Position numbers and translations under genes: made by a program. The notes beneath the pieces were generated by a model. That model did not search any database. It was not told where the DNA came from and saw only the letters and a program-made list of their open reading frames with translations. DNA of 64,000 nucleotides from Cellulosimicrobium sp. Marseille-Q4280 (GTDB lineage: Bacteria; Actinomycetota; Actinomycetes; Actinomycetales; Cellulomonadaceae), in NCBI RefSeq assembly GCF_943181405.1, contig NZ_CALPBY010000003.1, positions 248,001 to 312,000 of the forward strand. Direction: 5' to 3'. Of this stretch, positions 43,998-52,750 are shown piece by piece (the first letter of the stretch is position 1; every line of letters begins with the position of its first letter).

Positions 43998-44504
43998 TCA
44001 GAGCTGCTCGAGTGCGCGCCGGTAGCCGTCGAGGTCGCGGCGCTGCCCGCGCGGGTTCACGACGGACCAGCGGACGATCCCGTCGGCGTCGACGAGGAAC
44101 GACCCGCGCAGCGCGAGCCCGTTCTCCTCGTCGAGCACGCCGTAGGCCCGGGCGACCTCTCCGTGGGGCCAGAAGTCCGCGAGGAGGTCGAACTCGAACC
44201 CCTCCTGCTCCGCCCACGCCTTCTGCGCGAAGACCGAGTCGCACGAGATCCCGAGCAGCGTCACGCCGGACGTCTCGAACTCGTCGAGGTGGTCCCGCAG
44301 CTCGCACAGCTCGCCCGTGCAGATCCCGGAGAACGCGAACGGGTAGAACACCAGCAGCACCGGACCGCCGCGCAGGTCGGCGAGGTGGACCGGCGTGCCG
44401 TGCGTGTCGGGCAGCGTGAAGTCCGGTGCCGGGTCGCCCGGCCCGGGCGGCGCGACGCTCAGGACGCTGGCGATGCCCGACGGCGTCGTCGGCTCAGCGA
44501 CCAC
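43998..44504 (-). CDS. Peroxiredoxin (AhpE/BCP type)
   Basis: Reduces hydroperoxides in the cytosol. It has 168 aa. The peroxidatic Cys62 is in YPFAFSGICTGELCELRD, and Cys67, five residues on, is at the position of the BCP resolving Cys; AhpE of M. tuberculosis lacks it. The rest (VTLLGISCDSVFAQKAWAEQ, LVDADGIVRWSVVNP) is typical. The GTG start 44504 overlaps the end of DUF3052 by 11 bases, so the two are coupled, a conserved pairing. Confidence 0.93.
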   Translation of the reverse strand: MVAEPTTPSGIASVLSVAPPGPGDPAPDFTLPDTHGTPVHLADLRGGPVLLVFYPFAFSGICTGELCELRDHLDEFETSGVTLLGISCDSVFAQKAWAEQEGFEFDLLADFWPHGEVARAYGVLDEENGLALRGSFLVDADGIVRWSVVNPRGQRRDLDGYRRALEQL

Positions 44505-44907
44505 GACCCCGCGTCCCGAGGCGCGTCGCGGACCAGTCCTGGGCGATCGAGAACGTGCTCGTCGCGTGCAGGCCCGCGGTGGTGGCGGCCTCCTGGATGT
44601 CGTTGTGGCCCACGTGGCCGGGCCGGCCCGGCTTGAGCGTGAGGATCCAGATGAGGCCCCCGTCGTCGAGGACGGTCTGGACGTCCACGAGCATGTCCGT
44701 GAGGTCCCCGTCGCCCTCGCGCCACCACACGATCACACCGTCGGTGACGTCGTCGTAGTCCTCGTCGACCAGCTCTCCACCGACGAGCTCCTCGAGGTCG
44801 GCGCGCAGGTCGTCGTCGACGTCCTCCGACCACCCGAACTCCTGGACCACGTTCCCGGGCGCGAACCCCAGGCGGTCGATACCGCCGGATCCTGCGGTGT
44901 CCGTCAC
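44494..44907 (-). CDS. DUF3052 family protein
   Basis: 137 aa from GTG 44907 (MTDTAGSGGIDRLGFAPGNVV). DUF3052 hallmarks: QEFGWSEDVDDDLRADLEELV, VIVWWREGDGDLTDMLVD and WILTLKPGRPGHVGHNDIQEAA. Acidic N-terminal half. In related actinobacteria it lies upstream of the peroxiredoxin, as here. The fold resembles small methyltransferase-like Rossmann proteins, but the function is unknown. Confidence 0.9.
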   Translation of the reverse strand: MTDTAGSGGIDRLGFAPGNVVQEFGWSEDVDDDLRADLEELVGGELVDEDYDDVTDGVIVWWREGDGDLTDMLVDVQTVLDDGGLIWILTLKPGRPGHVGHNDIQEAATTAGLHATSTFSIAQDWSATRLGTRGRGR

Positions 44908-45316
44908 AGTCGTGCCGTTCCTTTCCTCGTCCGTCTCTGTCCTCACCGGCCTGCGCCGACCCGCACCCGCGGGTCCGGACGGCCGGTGGCGGACCACCGT
45001 GTGCCGTGTCTGGCAAAGGTAGCCCACCGTACGGTGCCCTGCTTGGCAAGGCGTACCCCGTGGACACGGCCCCTCGGCGCGTCGTCCGCGAGCATCCCGC
45101 CTCGCGCGCGTGTCACGGAAATCACTGCTCCTTGACCACCCGTTGGTGTGACTTCGGGCCCGGATGAGAACACAATGGGGAGACCACCCTGGTCTCGTGA
45201 AGAGGCGCGGTCGCCACCAGCGGCCGCGGCCGCACGCCCGGTGTGGCTCCGAGACGGACGACCGGGCGTGTACCGCGCGACCGGCGTCCGGCATCCGACG
45301 AGATATGAGGTTGCTG
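44908..45316. other. Intergenic region between DUF3052 and aceE
   Basis: 409 bases with no gene, holding two divergent promoters. On the minus strand TTGCCA ... GGGCTACCTT (about 45005-45045) may be the DUF3052 promoter. The central sequence ccgtacgg (45027-45034) is a palindrome. On the plus strand the aceE leader is over 100 bases, and GAGG at 45307-45310 marks the start. Confidence 0.45.
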
Positions 45317-48064
45317 GTGGCTTCGTACGACGAGACCGGACCGCTGATCAATGGTCTGCTCAGCCAGGTACCGGACATCGACCCCGCCGAGACCGGCGAG
45401 TGGGTCGAGTCCCTCGACGGCCTGATCGACGACCGCGGGGGCCCGCGCGCCCGCTACGTCCTGCTGAACCTGCTCAAGAGGGCACGGGAGCGCAACGTCG
45501 CCATCCCGTCCTCCTTCGCCACGCCCTACGTGAACACGATCGGCGTGCACGAGGAGCCCTACTTCCCCGGCGACGAGGCGCTCGAGCGCCGCTACCGGTC
45601 CTGGATCCGCTGGAACGCCGCCGTCATGGTGACGCGCGCGCAGCGCCCGGGCATCGGTGTCGGCGGGCACATCTCCTCCTACGCGTCCGTCGCGACGCTG
45701 TACGAGGTGGGCCTGAACCACTTCTTCCGCGGCAAGGACCACCCGGGCGGTGGCGACCAGGTCTACTTCCAGGGCCACGCCTCCCCCGGCGTATACGCGC
45801 GGGCGTTCCTCGAGGGCCGCCTGTCCGCGGACCAGCTCGACGGGTTCCGCCAGGAGAAGTCGCACGCGGGCGGCGGTCTGCCGTCGTACCCGCACCCGCG
45901 GCTCATGCCGGACTTCTGGGAGTACCCGACGGTCTCCATGGGCCTCGGCCCGGCGAGCGCCATCTACCAGGCGTGGACCGACCGCTACCTGCACAACCGC
46001 GGGATCAAGGACACGAGCCAGCAGGACGTCTGGGCGTTCCTCGGCGACGGCGAGATGGACGAGCCCGAGTCGCGCGGCATGCTCCAGCTCGCGGCGCAGC
46101 AGCAGCTCGACAACCTGACGTTCGTCGTGAACTGCAACCTGCAGCGTCTCGACGGCCCCGTGCGCGGCAACGGCAAGATCATCCAGGAGCTCGAGGCGCA
46201 GTTCCGGGGCGCGGGCTGGAACGTCATCAAGGTGATCTGGGGCCGCGAGTGGGACGTCCTGCTCAACGCGGACAAGGACCGCGCGCTGGTCAACCTCATG
46301 AACGCCACGCCCGACGGCGACTACCAGACGTACCGGGCGGAGAACGGCGCGTTCATCCGCGAGCACTTCTTCGGGCGCGACCCGCGCACCAAGCAGCTCG
46401 TCGAGAACATGACCGACGACGACATCTGGAACCTCAAGCGCGGCGGGCACGACTACCGCAAGCTCTACGCGGCCTACGCGGCGGCCCGCGCCCACACGGG
46501 CCAGCCGACCGTGATCCTCGCGCACACCGTCAAGGGCTACGGCCTCGGGTCGACCTTCGCCGGCCGCAACTCGACGCACCAGATGAAGAAGGTCAACCTC
46601 GCCGACCTCAAGACCCTGCGCGACTCGCTGCGGATCCCGATCACCGACGAGGAGCTCGACGCCAACCCGTACGAGCCGCCCTACTACCACCCGGGTGGCG
46701 ACGCGCCGGAGATCCAGTACCTGCTGGACCGCCGCCGCCAGCTCGGCGGGTTCGTGCCGGAGCGCCGCTCGAAGCCGACGCCGGTCACGCTCCCGGGCGA
46801 GAAGACGTACGAGATCCTCAAGAAGGGCTCGGGCCAGCAGGAGATCGCCTCCACCATGGCCTTCGTGCGCCTGCTCAAGGACCTCATCAAGGACAAGGAG
46901 ATCGGCAAGCGCATCGTGCCGATCATCCCGGACGAGGCACGCACGTTCGGCCTGGACTCGATCTTCCCGTCGGCGAAGATCTTCAACACCCAGGGCCAGC
47001 ACTACCTCGCCGTGGACCGCGAGCTCATGCTGAGCTACAAGGAGTCCGAGGCCGGGCAGATCATGCACACCGGCATCAACGAGGCCGGTTCCGCCGCCGC
47101 GTTCCAGGCCGTCGGCACGTCCTACGCCACGCAGGGCGAGATCATGGTGCCGGTCTACATCTTCTACTCGATGTTCGGCTTCCAGCGCACCGGCGACCAG
47201 TTCTGGGCGGCGGGCGACCAGCTCACGCGCGGCTTCATCGTCGGCGCCACCGCGGGCCGCACGACGCTCACGGGCGAGGGCCTCCAGCACGCCGACGGGC
47301 ACTCCCCGCTCCTCGCGGGCACGAACACCGCGATGGTCCAGTACGACCCGGTGTACGGCTACGAGATCCGGCACATCGTGCGCGACGGCATCGAGCGCAT
47401 GTTCGGGGACGGCTCCGACGGCCGCGACCAGAACGTCATGTACTACCTCACGGTGTACAACGAGCCGATGGTCCAGCCGGCAGAGCCGGAGGACGTCGAC
47501 GTCGAGGGCATCCTGCGCGGCATCCACCGCGTCTCGGTCTCCGAGTCCGAGGGTCCGAAGGCCCAGCTCCTCGCCTCCGGCGTCGGCGTGCCGTGGGCGC
47601 TCGAGGCGCAGCAGCTCCTCAAGGAGGACTGGGGCGTGTCGGCCGACGTGTGGAGCGTGACGAGCTGGAACGAGCTGCGCCGCGACGGCCTCGCCGCGGA
47701 CCAGGCCGCGTTCCTCGACCCTGCCGCCGAGGTCCGCACGCCGTACGTCACCGCGAAGCTCGCGGGTGCCGAGGGTCCGTTCGTCGCGACGAGCGACTAC
47801 GACCACCTGGTCCCCGACCAGATCCGCAAGTGGGTCCCCGGCGACTACGAGGTGCTCGGTGCGGACGGCTTCGGCTTCTCCGACACGCGCGCCGCGGCCC
47901 GCCGCCACTTCAAGATCGACGGTCCGTCCGTCGTGGTGCGCACCCTGCAGGCGCTCGCCAAGCAGGGCAAGGTGCCCGCCGACGCGTCGGCGAAGGCGAT
48001 CGAGAAGTACCGCCTCATGGACGTCACCGCCGGGACGTCCGGCAACGCCGGCGGCGACTCCTGA
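45317..48064 (+). CDS. aceE: Pyruvate dehydrogenase E1 component, homodimeric
   Basis: Decarboxylates pyruvate with thiamine diphosphate and passes the acetyl group to lipoyl-E2, making acetyl-CoA. It has 915 aa. Start GTG 45317 ([20 protein letters not shown]) is preferred over ATG 45305 because GAGG sits 6 bases before it. The ThDP-binding motif is [14 protein letters not shown] ... [15 protein letters not shown] (about 230-275). [21 protein letters not shown] and the C-terminal [23 protein letters not shown] are family-typical. The partner E2/E3 and the lipoate are encoded elsewhere, except lipB/lipA in this window. Confidence 0.97.
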   Translation: MASYDETGPLINGLLSQVPDIDPAETGEWVESLDGLIDDRGGPRARYVLLNLLKRARERNVAIPSSFATPYVNTIGVHEEPYFPGDEALERRYRSWIRWNAAVMVTRAQRPGIGVGGHISSYASVATLYEVGLNHFFRGKDHPGGGDQVYFQGHASPGVYARAFLEGRLSADQLDGFRQEKSHAGGGLPSYPHPRLMPDFWEYPTVSMGLGPASAIYQAWTDRYLHNRGIKDTSQQDVWAFLGDGEMDEPESRGMLQLAAQQQLDNLTFVVNCNLQRLDGPVRGNGKIIQELEAQFRGAGWNVIKVIWGREWDVLLNADKDRALVNLMNATPDGDYQTYRAENGAFIREHFFGRDPRTKQLVENMTDDDIWNLKRGGHDYRKLYAAYAAARAHTGQPTVILAHTVKGYGLGSTFAGRNSTHQMKKVNLADLKTLRDSLRIPITDEELDANPYEPPYYHPGGDAPEIQYLLDRRRQLGGFVPERRSKPTPVTLPGEKTYEILKKGSGQQEIASTMAFVRLLKDLIKDKEIGKRIVPIIPDEARTFGLDSIFPSAKIFNTQGQHYLAVDRELMLSYKESEAGQIMHTGINEAGSAAAFQAVGTSYATQGEIMVPVYIFYSMFGFQRTGDQFWAAGDQLTRGFIVGATAGRTTLTGEGLQHADGHSPLLAGTNTAMVQYDPVYGYEIRHIVRDGIERMFGDGSDGRDQNVMYYLTVYNEPMVQPAEPEDVDVEGILRGIHRVSVSESEGPKAQLLASGVGVPWALEAQQLLKEDWGVSADVWSVTSWNELRRDGLAADQAAFLDPAAEVRTPYVTAKLAGAEGPFVATSDYDHLVPDQIRKWVPGDYEVLGADGFGFSDTRAAARRHFKIDGPSVVVRTLQALAKQGKVPADASAKAIEKYRLMDVTAGTSGNAGGDS

Positions 48065-48083
48065 CGGTCCGCACGCTCTGACC

Positions 48084-48143
48084 GCTGCACGACGACGGCC
48101 GGTCACCTCCCAGCTGGGAGGTGACCGGCCGTCGTCGTGCAGC
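48084..48143. terminator. 60-bp perfect palindrome after aceE (bidirectional terminator)
   Basis: 30-bp arms (48084-48113 and 48114-48143) are exactly complementary with no spacer; the tip is cccagctggg. It lies between the convergent stops of aceE and the 48184-48870 gene. Confidence 0.88.
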
Positions 48144-48183
48144 CGCTCGTGCAGCGCTCGTCGTGCGGCGCGGCCGTGGTCTC

Positions 48184-48870
48184 CTACGTGCCCGCGCGGT
48201 GCTGCTCGGCCTGCGCGACGGCGCGCTCGAGCTCGGTGCGCACGCGGGCGACCGCCTCCGGGTCGCCGTAGGACGTGAGCGACTCGAGGTGGTGCCGCGC
48301 CTCGACCGCTCGGTCCGCCTCGATCGCGGCGAGGACGAGCTGTCGCCCGACCTCGGGGTCGTGCTCGCGAGCGCGCCAGTGGCCCACGCCGAGCCCGAGC
48401 GCCTCGCCGGGGAGACCGGCGTCGCGGAGCACCTCCATCGACTGGGCGAGGGCGCGCCCGGTGTGGTCGCGCTCGGCCGCGGTGGCGAAGCGGCGCAGCG
48501 CGGACTCCTGGTCGTCGTCGAGCGAGAGGCGGCCGAGCTCGATGAGGGGGAACCATCCCTTGGGGTGGCCCGCGAGCTCCTCGGCGAGCGCCCACACCGC
48601 CAGGTCGGCGGCGCGCTGCTTCTCGGACTCGTCGGCCGGCGCGGCCAGCGGGTCGTCCACGTGGGTCCCCTCGGCAGCACGCCGTCGCACGAGCTCGGCG
48701 AGGGCACGGAACGCGCGCTCGTCGTTCGGGTCGTCGCCCAGCATCGCGCGCAGGGCGTCCTCGTGGACGGTGTCGCCGCGCTTCTCGCCCGACCGGGGTC
48801 GGCGCGCGCCGACCGTCGACGCGGACGTCGGGCGTCGCATGAGCTGGCGCAGGCGGGGCATCAGGGCCAT
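48184..48870 (-). CDS. Conserved helical-repeat protein of unknown function
   Basis: 228 aa from ATG 48870 (GTG 48876 in frame is also possible). N-terminal basic segment MPRLRQLMRRPTSAS, then EDALRAMLGDDPNDERAFRA and further 34-residue-like helical pairs (GWFPLIELGRLSLDDDQESALRRFATAAERD, AVEARHHLESLTSYGDPEAVARVR) that look like TPR repeats. No TM. Such proteins accompany aceE in related genomes. A scaffold role is inferred. Confidence 0.72.
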   Translation of the reverse strand: MALMPRLRQLMRRPTSASTVGARRPRSGEKRGDTVHEDALRAMLGDDPNDERAFRALAELVRRRAAEGTHVDDPLAAPADESEKQRAADLAVWALAEELAGHPKGWFPLIELGRLSLDDDQESALRRFATAAERDHTGRALAQSMEVLRDAGLPGEALGLGVGHWRAREHDPEVGRQLVLAAIEADRAVEARHHLESLTSYGDPEAVARVRTELERAVAQAEQHRAGT

Positions 48871-48952
48871 GCCCACGACCCTAGCGGCTCCCCCGGACGC
48901 TCACCCGACCGCCCCGGCACCAGACCTCCCGCGGGTCCTCGCGACCGACGGT

Positions 48953-48969
48953 TTGTGGACTGTCCACAA
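48953..48969. promoter_or_regulatory. Palindromic operator in the fasR promoter
   Basis: TTGTGGAC-T-GTCCACAA, an exact 8-bp inverted repeat with one central base. A TATGCT -10-like box follows at 48980-48985. The GTG start of the regulator is only 7 bases after that box, so the mRNA is probably leaderless and a protein bound here would block it. Confidence 0.6.
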
Positions 48970-48991
48970 CACCGGCCCGTATGCTCGGCGC

Positions 48992-50194
48992 GTGACGGCC
49001 ACCTCCCCGACAGCCTCCGGCCGTTCCCGCGCCACCGGAGCCGCCGGCAACGCGGACAACCTCCAGGGACTGCGCGACGGGAGCGGGCTGCTCATGGCGG
49101 CCGCGCTGCGGCGCCTCGACGAGGAGGTGCCCTGGTACCGCGAGCTGCCCGCCGAGGACCGGTCGTACGTCGGGCTCGTCGCCCAGTCGGGCATCACCGC
49201 CTTCGTCACCTGGTACGCGGACCCCCTGGCCCCGCCGCACGGCGTGAGCGAGATCTTCGCCGCGGCGCCGCCCGAGCTCACGCGCTCGATCTCGCTGCAG
49301 AACACGCTCCAGCTCGTGCGGATCGTCGTCGAGGTGGTCGAGGCGCACTCGGACCAGCTCGCGGCCCCCGGCGGCGAGCGCGACCTGCGCGAGGCGGTGC
49401 TGCGCTACTCGCGCGAGGTCGCCTTCTCGGCCGCCGAGGTCTACGCCCGCGCGGCCGAGGTCCGCGGCGCCTGGGACGCTCGCCTCGAGGCGCTCGTCGT
49501 CGACGCGCTCGTGCGCGGCGACGGCGACGACTCGCTGCGCTCGCGCGTGTCCGCGCTGGGCTGGGGCGGGCGCGGCTCGACCCTGGTCATCGCGGGCACG
49601 ACGACCGCGTCGCTCGACGAGGTGCGCACGGCCGAGCTCCGGCGGGCCACGCGCCGCGCCGCGGGCGACGCGCTCGTCGGCATCCACGGCGACCGGCTGG
49701 TCCTCGTCCTCGGCGGCGAGGGCGACCTCCAGGCCGCCGCGGCCTCCCTGCTCCCACGCTTCGGCCCCGGTCCCGTCGTCATCGGACCCACCGTCGCCGG
49801 TCTCGAGGAGGCCGGTCGCTCCGCGCAGGCCGCCCTCGCAGGCCTGCGCGCCGCGCCCGCCTGGCCCCAGGCACCGCGACCGGTCCTCGCCGACGACCTG
49901 CTGCCCGAGCGCGTCCTGACGGGAGACACGACCGCCCGGCGGACGCTCGTGACGCAGGCGTACCGCCCGCTCGCCGAGGCGACGGGCTCCGTGCTCGAGA
50001 CGCTCTCGGCGTACCTCGGGACGGGTCGCTCGCTCGAGGCCGCCGCGCGCACGCTGTACGTGCACCCCAACACCGTGCGGTACCGCCTGCGCAAGGTCTC
50101 GGAGATCACCGGGTGGGACCCGCTCGACGCCCGCGAGTCGTTCGTGCTCCAGGTCGCGCTCGCGCTCGGCCAGCTCGCGGCGGTCCCGCGCTGA
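48992..50194 (+). CDS. fasR: PucR-family transcriptional regulator of fatty acid synthesis (FasR-like)
   Basis: 400 aa from GTG 48992. The C-terminal PucR helix-turn-helix is ARTLYVHPNTVRYRLRKVSE (about 355-375), preceded by a GGDEF-like/HEPN-like middle region (STLVIAGTTTASLDEVRTAE). It sits directly upstream of fabD-fabH-acpP-fabF, as FasR (SCO2386) does in Streptomyces coelicolor, where it activates the fab operon. The symbol is assigned by synteny and family. A palindrome overlaps its own promoter, so autoregulation is likely. Confidence 0.85.
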   Translation: MTATSPTASGRSRATGAAGNADNLQGLRDGSGLLMAAALRRLDEEVPWYRELPAEDRSYVGLVAQSGITAFVTWYADPLAPPHGVSEIFAAAPPELTRSISLQNTLQLVRIVVEVVEAHSDQLAAPGGERDLREAVLRYSREVAFSAAEVYARAAEVRGAWDARLEALVVDALVRGDGDDSLRSRVSALGWGGRGSTLVIAGTTTASLDEVRTAELRRATRRAAGDALVGIHGDRLVLVLGGEGDLQAAAASLLPRFGPGPVVIGPTVAGLEEAGRSAQAALAGLRAAPAWPQAPRPVLADDLLPERVLTGDTTARRTLVTQAYRPLAEATGSVLETLSAYLGTGRSLEAAARTLYVHPNTVRYRLRKVSEITGWDPLDARESFVLQVALALGQLAAVPR

Positions 50195-50208
50195 GGCCCT
50201 CGCGCCGT

Positions 50209-50242
50209 CCTTGGAGGTTCCGCACAAACGCCTCCGCCAAGG
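50209..50242. promoter_or_regulatory. Imperfect inverted repeat upstream of fabD
   Basis: CCTTGG-AGG ... CCT-CCGCCAAGG, with outer arms 50209-50214 and 50237-50242 and inner AGG/CCT. It lies about 53 bases before the fabD start, where an activator such as FasR would bind. Assignment is tentative. Confidence 0.4.
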
Positions 50243-50294
50243 TTGGTGCGGGTCGTGACGTGGTCCGTCGACACCGCGTTGGCACAGTTGACAG

Positions 50295-51269
50295 GTGCTC
50301 GCCGTCTTGTGCCCTGGACAGGGCTCCCAGTCCCCCGGAATGCTCGCGCCCTGGCTCGAGCTGCCCGGCGTCGCCGACCGCCTCTCCGCGTTCGGCGAGG
50401 CCGCCGAGACCGACCTCGTCGCCCACGGCACGACGTCGGACGCGGAGACGATCCGGGACACCGCCGTCGCGCAGCCGCTGATCGTCGCGTCGTCGCTCGT
50501 CGCGCTGCGCGAGATCCTCGACGGCCGTGACGCCGCCGACGTCGTCGACGTCACGGCCGGCCACTCCGTCGGCGAGCTCGCCGCTGCGGCCGTGGCGGGC
50601 GTGCTCGACGACGCGGGTGCCGTCGGGCTCGTCTCGCACCGCGCGCGGTTCATGGCCGAGGCCGCGGCCGCGAACCCGAGCGGGATGAGCGCCGTCGTCG
50701 GCGGGGACCCGGAGGAGGTCCTCACGGCGATCGAGGCGGCGGGGCTGTGGCCCGCCAACGTCAACGGGGGCGGCCAGGTCGTCGCCGCCGGCGCGCTCGA
50801 GCACCTGCTCACGCTCGCCGAGAAGCCGCCGGCCAAGGCGCGCGTCATCCCCCTCCAGGTCGCCGGGGCGTTCCACACGCCGTTCATGCAGTCGGCGCGG
50901 GAGGCCTTCGAGCCCGTGGCCGCGGCCTGGGACGTGAGCGACCCGCGCCTGCCGTTCCTGTCGAACGCGGACGGCGAGCCCTACGGCCGCATCGACCTCG
51001 AGGGCAGCAGCCACGGCAAGGCCCGCGACGTCGTCCGTCGCCTCACCGCGCAGATCGCCGCGCCCGTCCGGTGGGACCTGTGCCAGGAGACGCTCGCCGA
51101 GCTCGGCGTCACCGCGATCCTCGAGCTCGCCCCGGGCGGCGTGCTCACCGGGCTCGCCCGACGCACGCTGCGCGGCGTCGAGACCGTCGCGGTGAAGTCG
51201 CCCGCCGACGTCTCGGCGGCGCGCGACCTCGTCGCACGGCACTCCGTCGCCGCGGGGGCGGGGGCGTGA
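50295..51269 (+). CDS. fabD: Malonyl-CoA:ACP transacylase FabD
   Basis: Loads malonyl groups onto AcpP for fatty acid elongation. It has 324 aa from GTG 50295. PGQGSQSPGM is the N-terminal signature, GHSVGEL holds the nucleophile Ser91, and GAFHTPFM the catalytic His. The stop overlaps fabH by 4 bases (GTGA), so the operon is translationally coupled. Confidence 0.96.
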   Translation: MLAVLCPGQGSQSPGMLAPWLELPGVADRLSAFGEAAETDLVAHGTTSDAETIRDTAVAQPLIVASSLVALREILDGRDAADVVDVTAGHSVGELAAAAVAGVLDDAGAVGLVSHRARFMAEAAAANPSGMSAVVGGDPEEVLTAIEAAGLWPANVNGGGQVVAAGALEHLLTLAEKPPAKARVIPLQVAGAFHTPFMQSAREAFEPVAAAWDVSDPRLPFLSNADGEPYGRIDLEGSSHGKARDVVRRLTAQIAAPVRWDLCQETLAELGVTAILELAPGGVLTGLARRTLRGVETVAVKSPADVSAARDLVARHSVAAGAGA

Positions 51270-52273
51270 CCAGCCCGACGCTGCGGCAGGCCACCGGGCC
51301 CGCCCACTCGCGGATCCTCGCGATCGGTGCCGCGCGGGGTGAGGACGTCGTGACGAACGACGACCTCGCCGGCCCCATCGAGTCGTCCGACGAGTGGATC
51401 CGCCAGCGCACGGGCATCGCCACCCGGCGCCGCGCCGGGTCCGACGTCGACGTCGTCGACCTCGCGGAGGCCGCAGCACGACGCGCGCTCGACGCCGCGG
51501 GCCTGACCGGCACCGACGTCGACGCCGTGATCGTCGCCACCATCACCTGGTTCCGCCAGACGCCGTCCGCGGCCGCCGTGCTCGCCGACCGGCTGAGCGC
51601 GACCCCCGCCGCGGCCTTCGACGTGTCCGCGGCCTGCGCCGGGTACGCCTACGGCATCGCGCAGGCGGACGCCCTGGTCCGGTCCGGGACCGCGCGGCAC
51701 GTCCTCGTCGTCGGGGCCGAGAAGCTCAGCGACTTCGTGGACCCGACGGACCGCACCATCTCGTTCCTGCTGGGCGACGGTGCGGGCGCCGCGGTCGTCG
51801 GTCCGTCCGACGTGCCCGGCATCGGTCCCACCGTCTGGGGCTCGGACGGGAGCCGGGCGAGCGCGATCCGGCAGACGCACGCCTGGACCGACCTGCGCTC
51901 GGAGCCCGAGCCCGGCTTCGCGACGATGCGCCAGGACGGGCAGACCGTCTTCAAGTGGGCGAGCTTCCAGATGGCCCCCGTCGCCGCGAAGGCGATGGCC
52001 GAGGCCGGCGTCGGCCCCCACGACATCCGGGCCTTCATCCCGCACCAGGCCAACCTGCGGATCACGGACCAGCTCGTCAAGCAGCTCGGCCTGCCCGACA
52101 CCGTGGCGGTCGCGCGGGACATCGTGGAGACCGGCAACACGTCGGCCGCGTCGATCCCGCTCGCGACCGAGCGGCTCCTCGCCGATGGGCAGGTCCGCTC
52201 CGGCGATCTCGCCCTCCAGATCGGCTTCGGGGCCGGGCTCGTCTACGCAGCGCAGGTCGTCGTCCTCCCGTAG
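51266..52273 (+). CDS. fabH: 3-oxoacyl-ACP synthase III FabH
   Basis: Condenses the starter acyl-CoA with malonyl-ACP. It has 335 aa from GTG 51266. Cys124 (SAACAGYAYG) is the nucleophile, IPHQANLRI the His, and GNTSAASIPL the Asn. In actinobacteria FabH decides the branched/straight starter, which cannot be read here. Overlaps fabD by 4 bases. Confidence 0.96.
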   Translation: MTSPTLRQATGPAHSRILAIGAARGEDVVTNDDLAGPIESSDEWIRQRTGIATRRRAGSDVDVVDLAEAAARRALDAAGLTGTDVDAVIVATITWFRQTPSAAAVLADRLSATPAAAFDVSAACAGYAYGIAQADALVRSGTARHVLVVGAEKLSDFVDPTDRTISFLLGDGAGAAVVGPSDVPGIGPTVWGSDGSRASAIRQTHAWTDLRSEPEPGFATMRQDGQTVFKWASFQMAPVAAKAMAEAGVGPHDIRAFIPHQANLRITDQLVKQLGLPDTVAVARDIVETGNTSAASIPLATERLLADGQVRSGDLALQIGFGAGLVYAAQVVVLP

Positions 52274-52403
52274 GGAAGAATCACCCTGGGCGGTTCGTCG
52301 TCGACCGACGGACCACGCCGCAACCAAGTACCGCACCACCGTTCGGGCCAGCCCGAGCACCGCCACCGGGACCGGTCCACCGGACCCACGACAAGGAGAA
52401 ACC

Positions 52404-52655
52404 ATGGCTTACACCGAGCAGGAAGTCCTCGCCGGCCTCGCGGAGATCGTCGCCGAGGAGACGGGTCTGCCGACGGACGCCGTCGCGCTCGAGAAGTCCT
52501 TCACCGACGACCTCGACATCGACTCCCTCTCGATGATGACGATCGTCACGCACGCCGAGGACAAGTTCGGGGTCCGCATCCCCGACGAGGAGGTCAAGAA
52601 CCTCACCACGGTCGGCGACGCCGTCTCGTACATCACGGGCGCCCAGGCCGCCTGA
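52404..52655 (+). CDS. acpP: Acyl carrier protein AcpP
   Basis: 83 aa, acidic, carrying fatty acids on a 4'-phosphopantetheine attached to Ser41 in the D-I-D-S-L-S motif. AAGGAG precedes ATG 52404. It lies 130 bases after fabH; the longer leader may allow higher, separate translation of this abundant protein. Confidence 0.97.
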   Translation: MAYTEQEVLAGLAEIVAEETGLPTDAVALEKSFTDDLDIDSLSMMTIVTHAEDKFGVRIPDEEVKNLTTVGDAVSYITGAQAA

Positions 52656-52750
52656 GCACCCGGCCTGCCCGGCAGGCCGTGCGGACGGGCCGGCACCACC
52701 CCGCCGGCCCGTCCGCCCACCCGTCGACCGAACACCCTCGAGGAGCTCCC

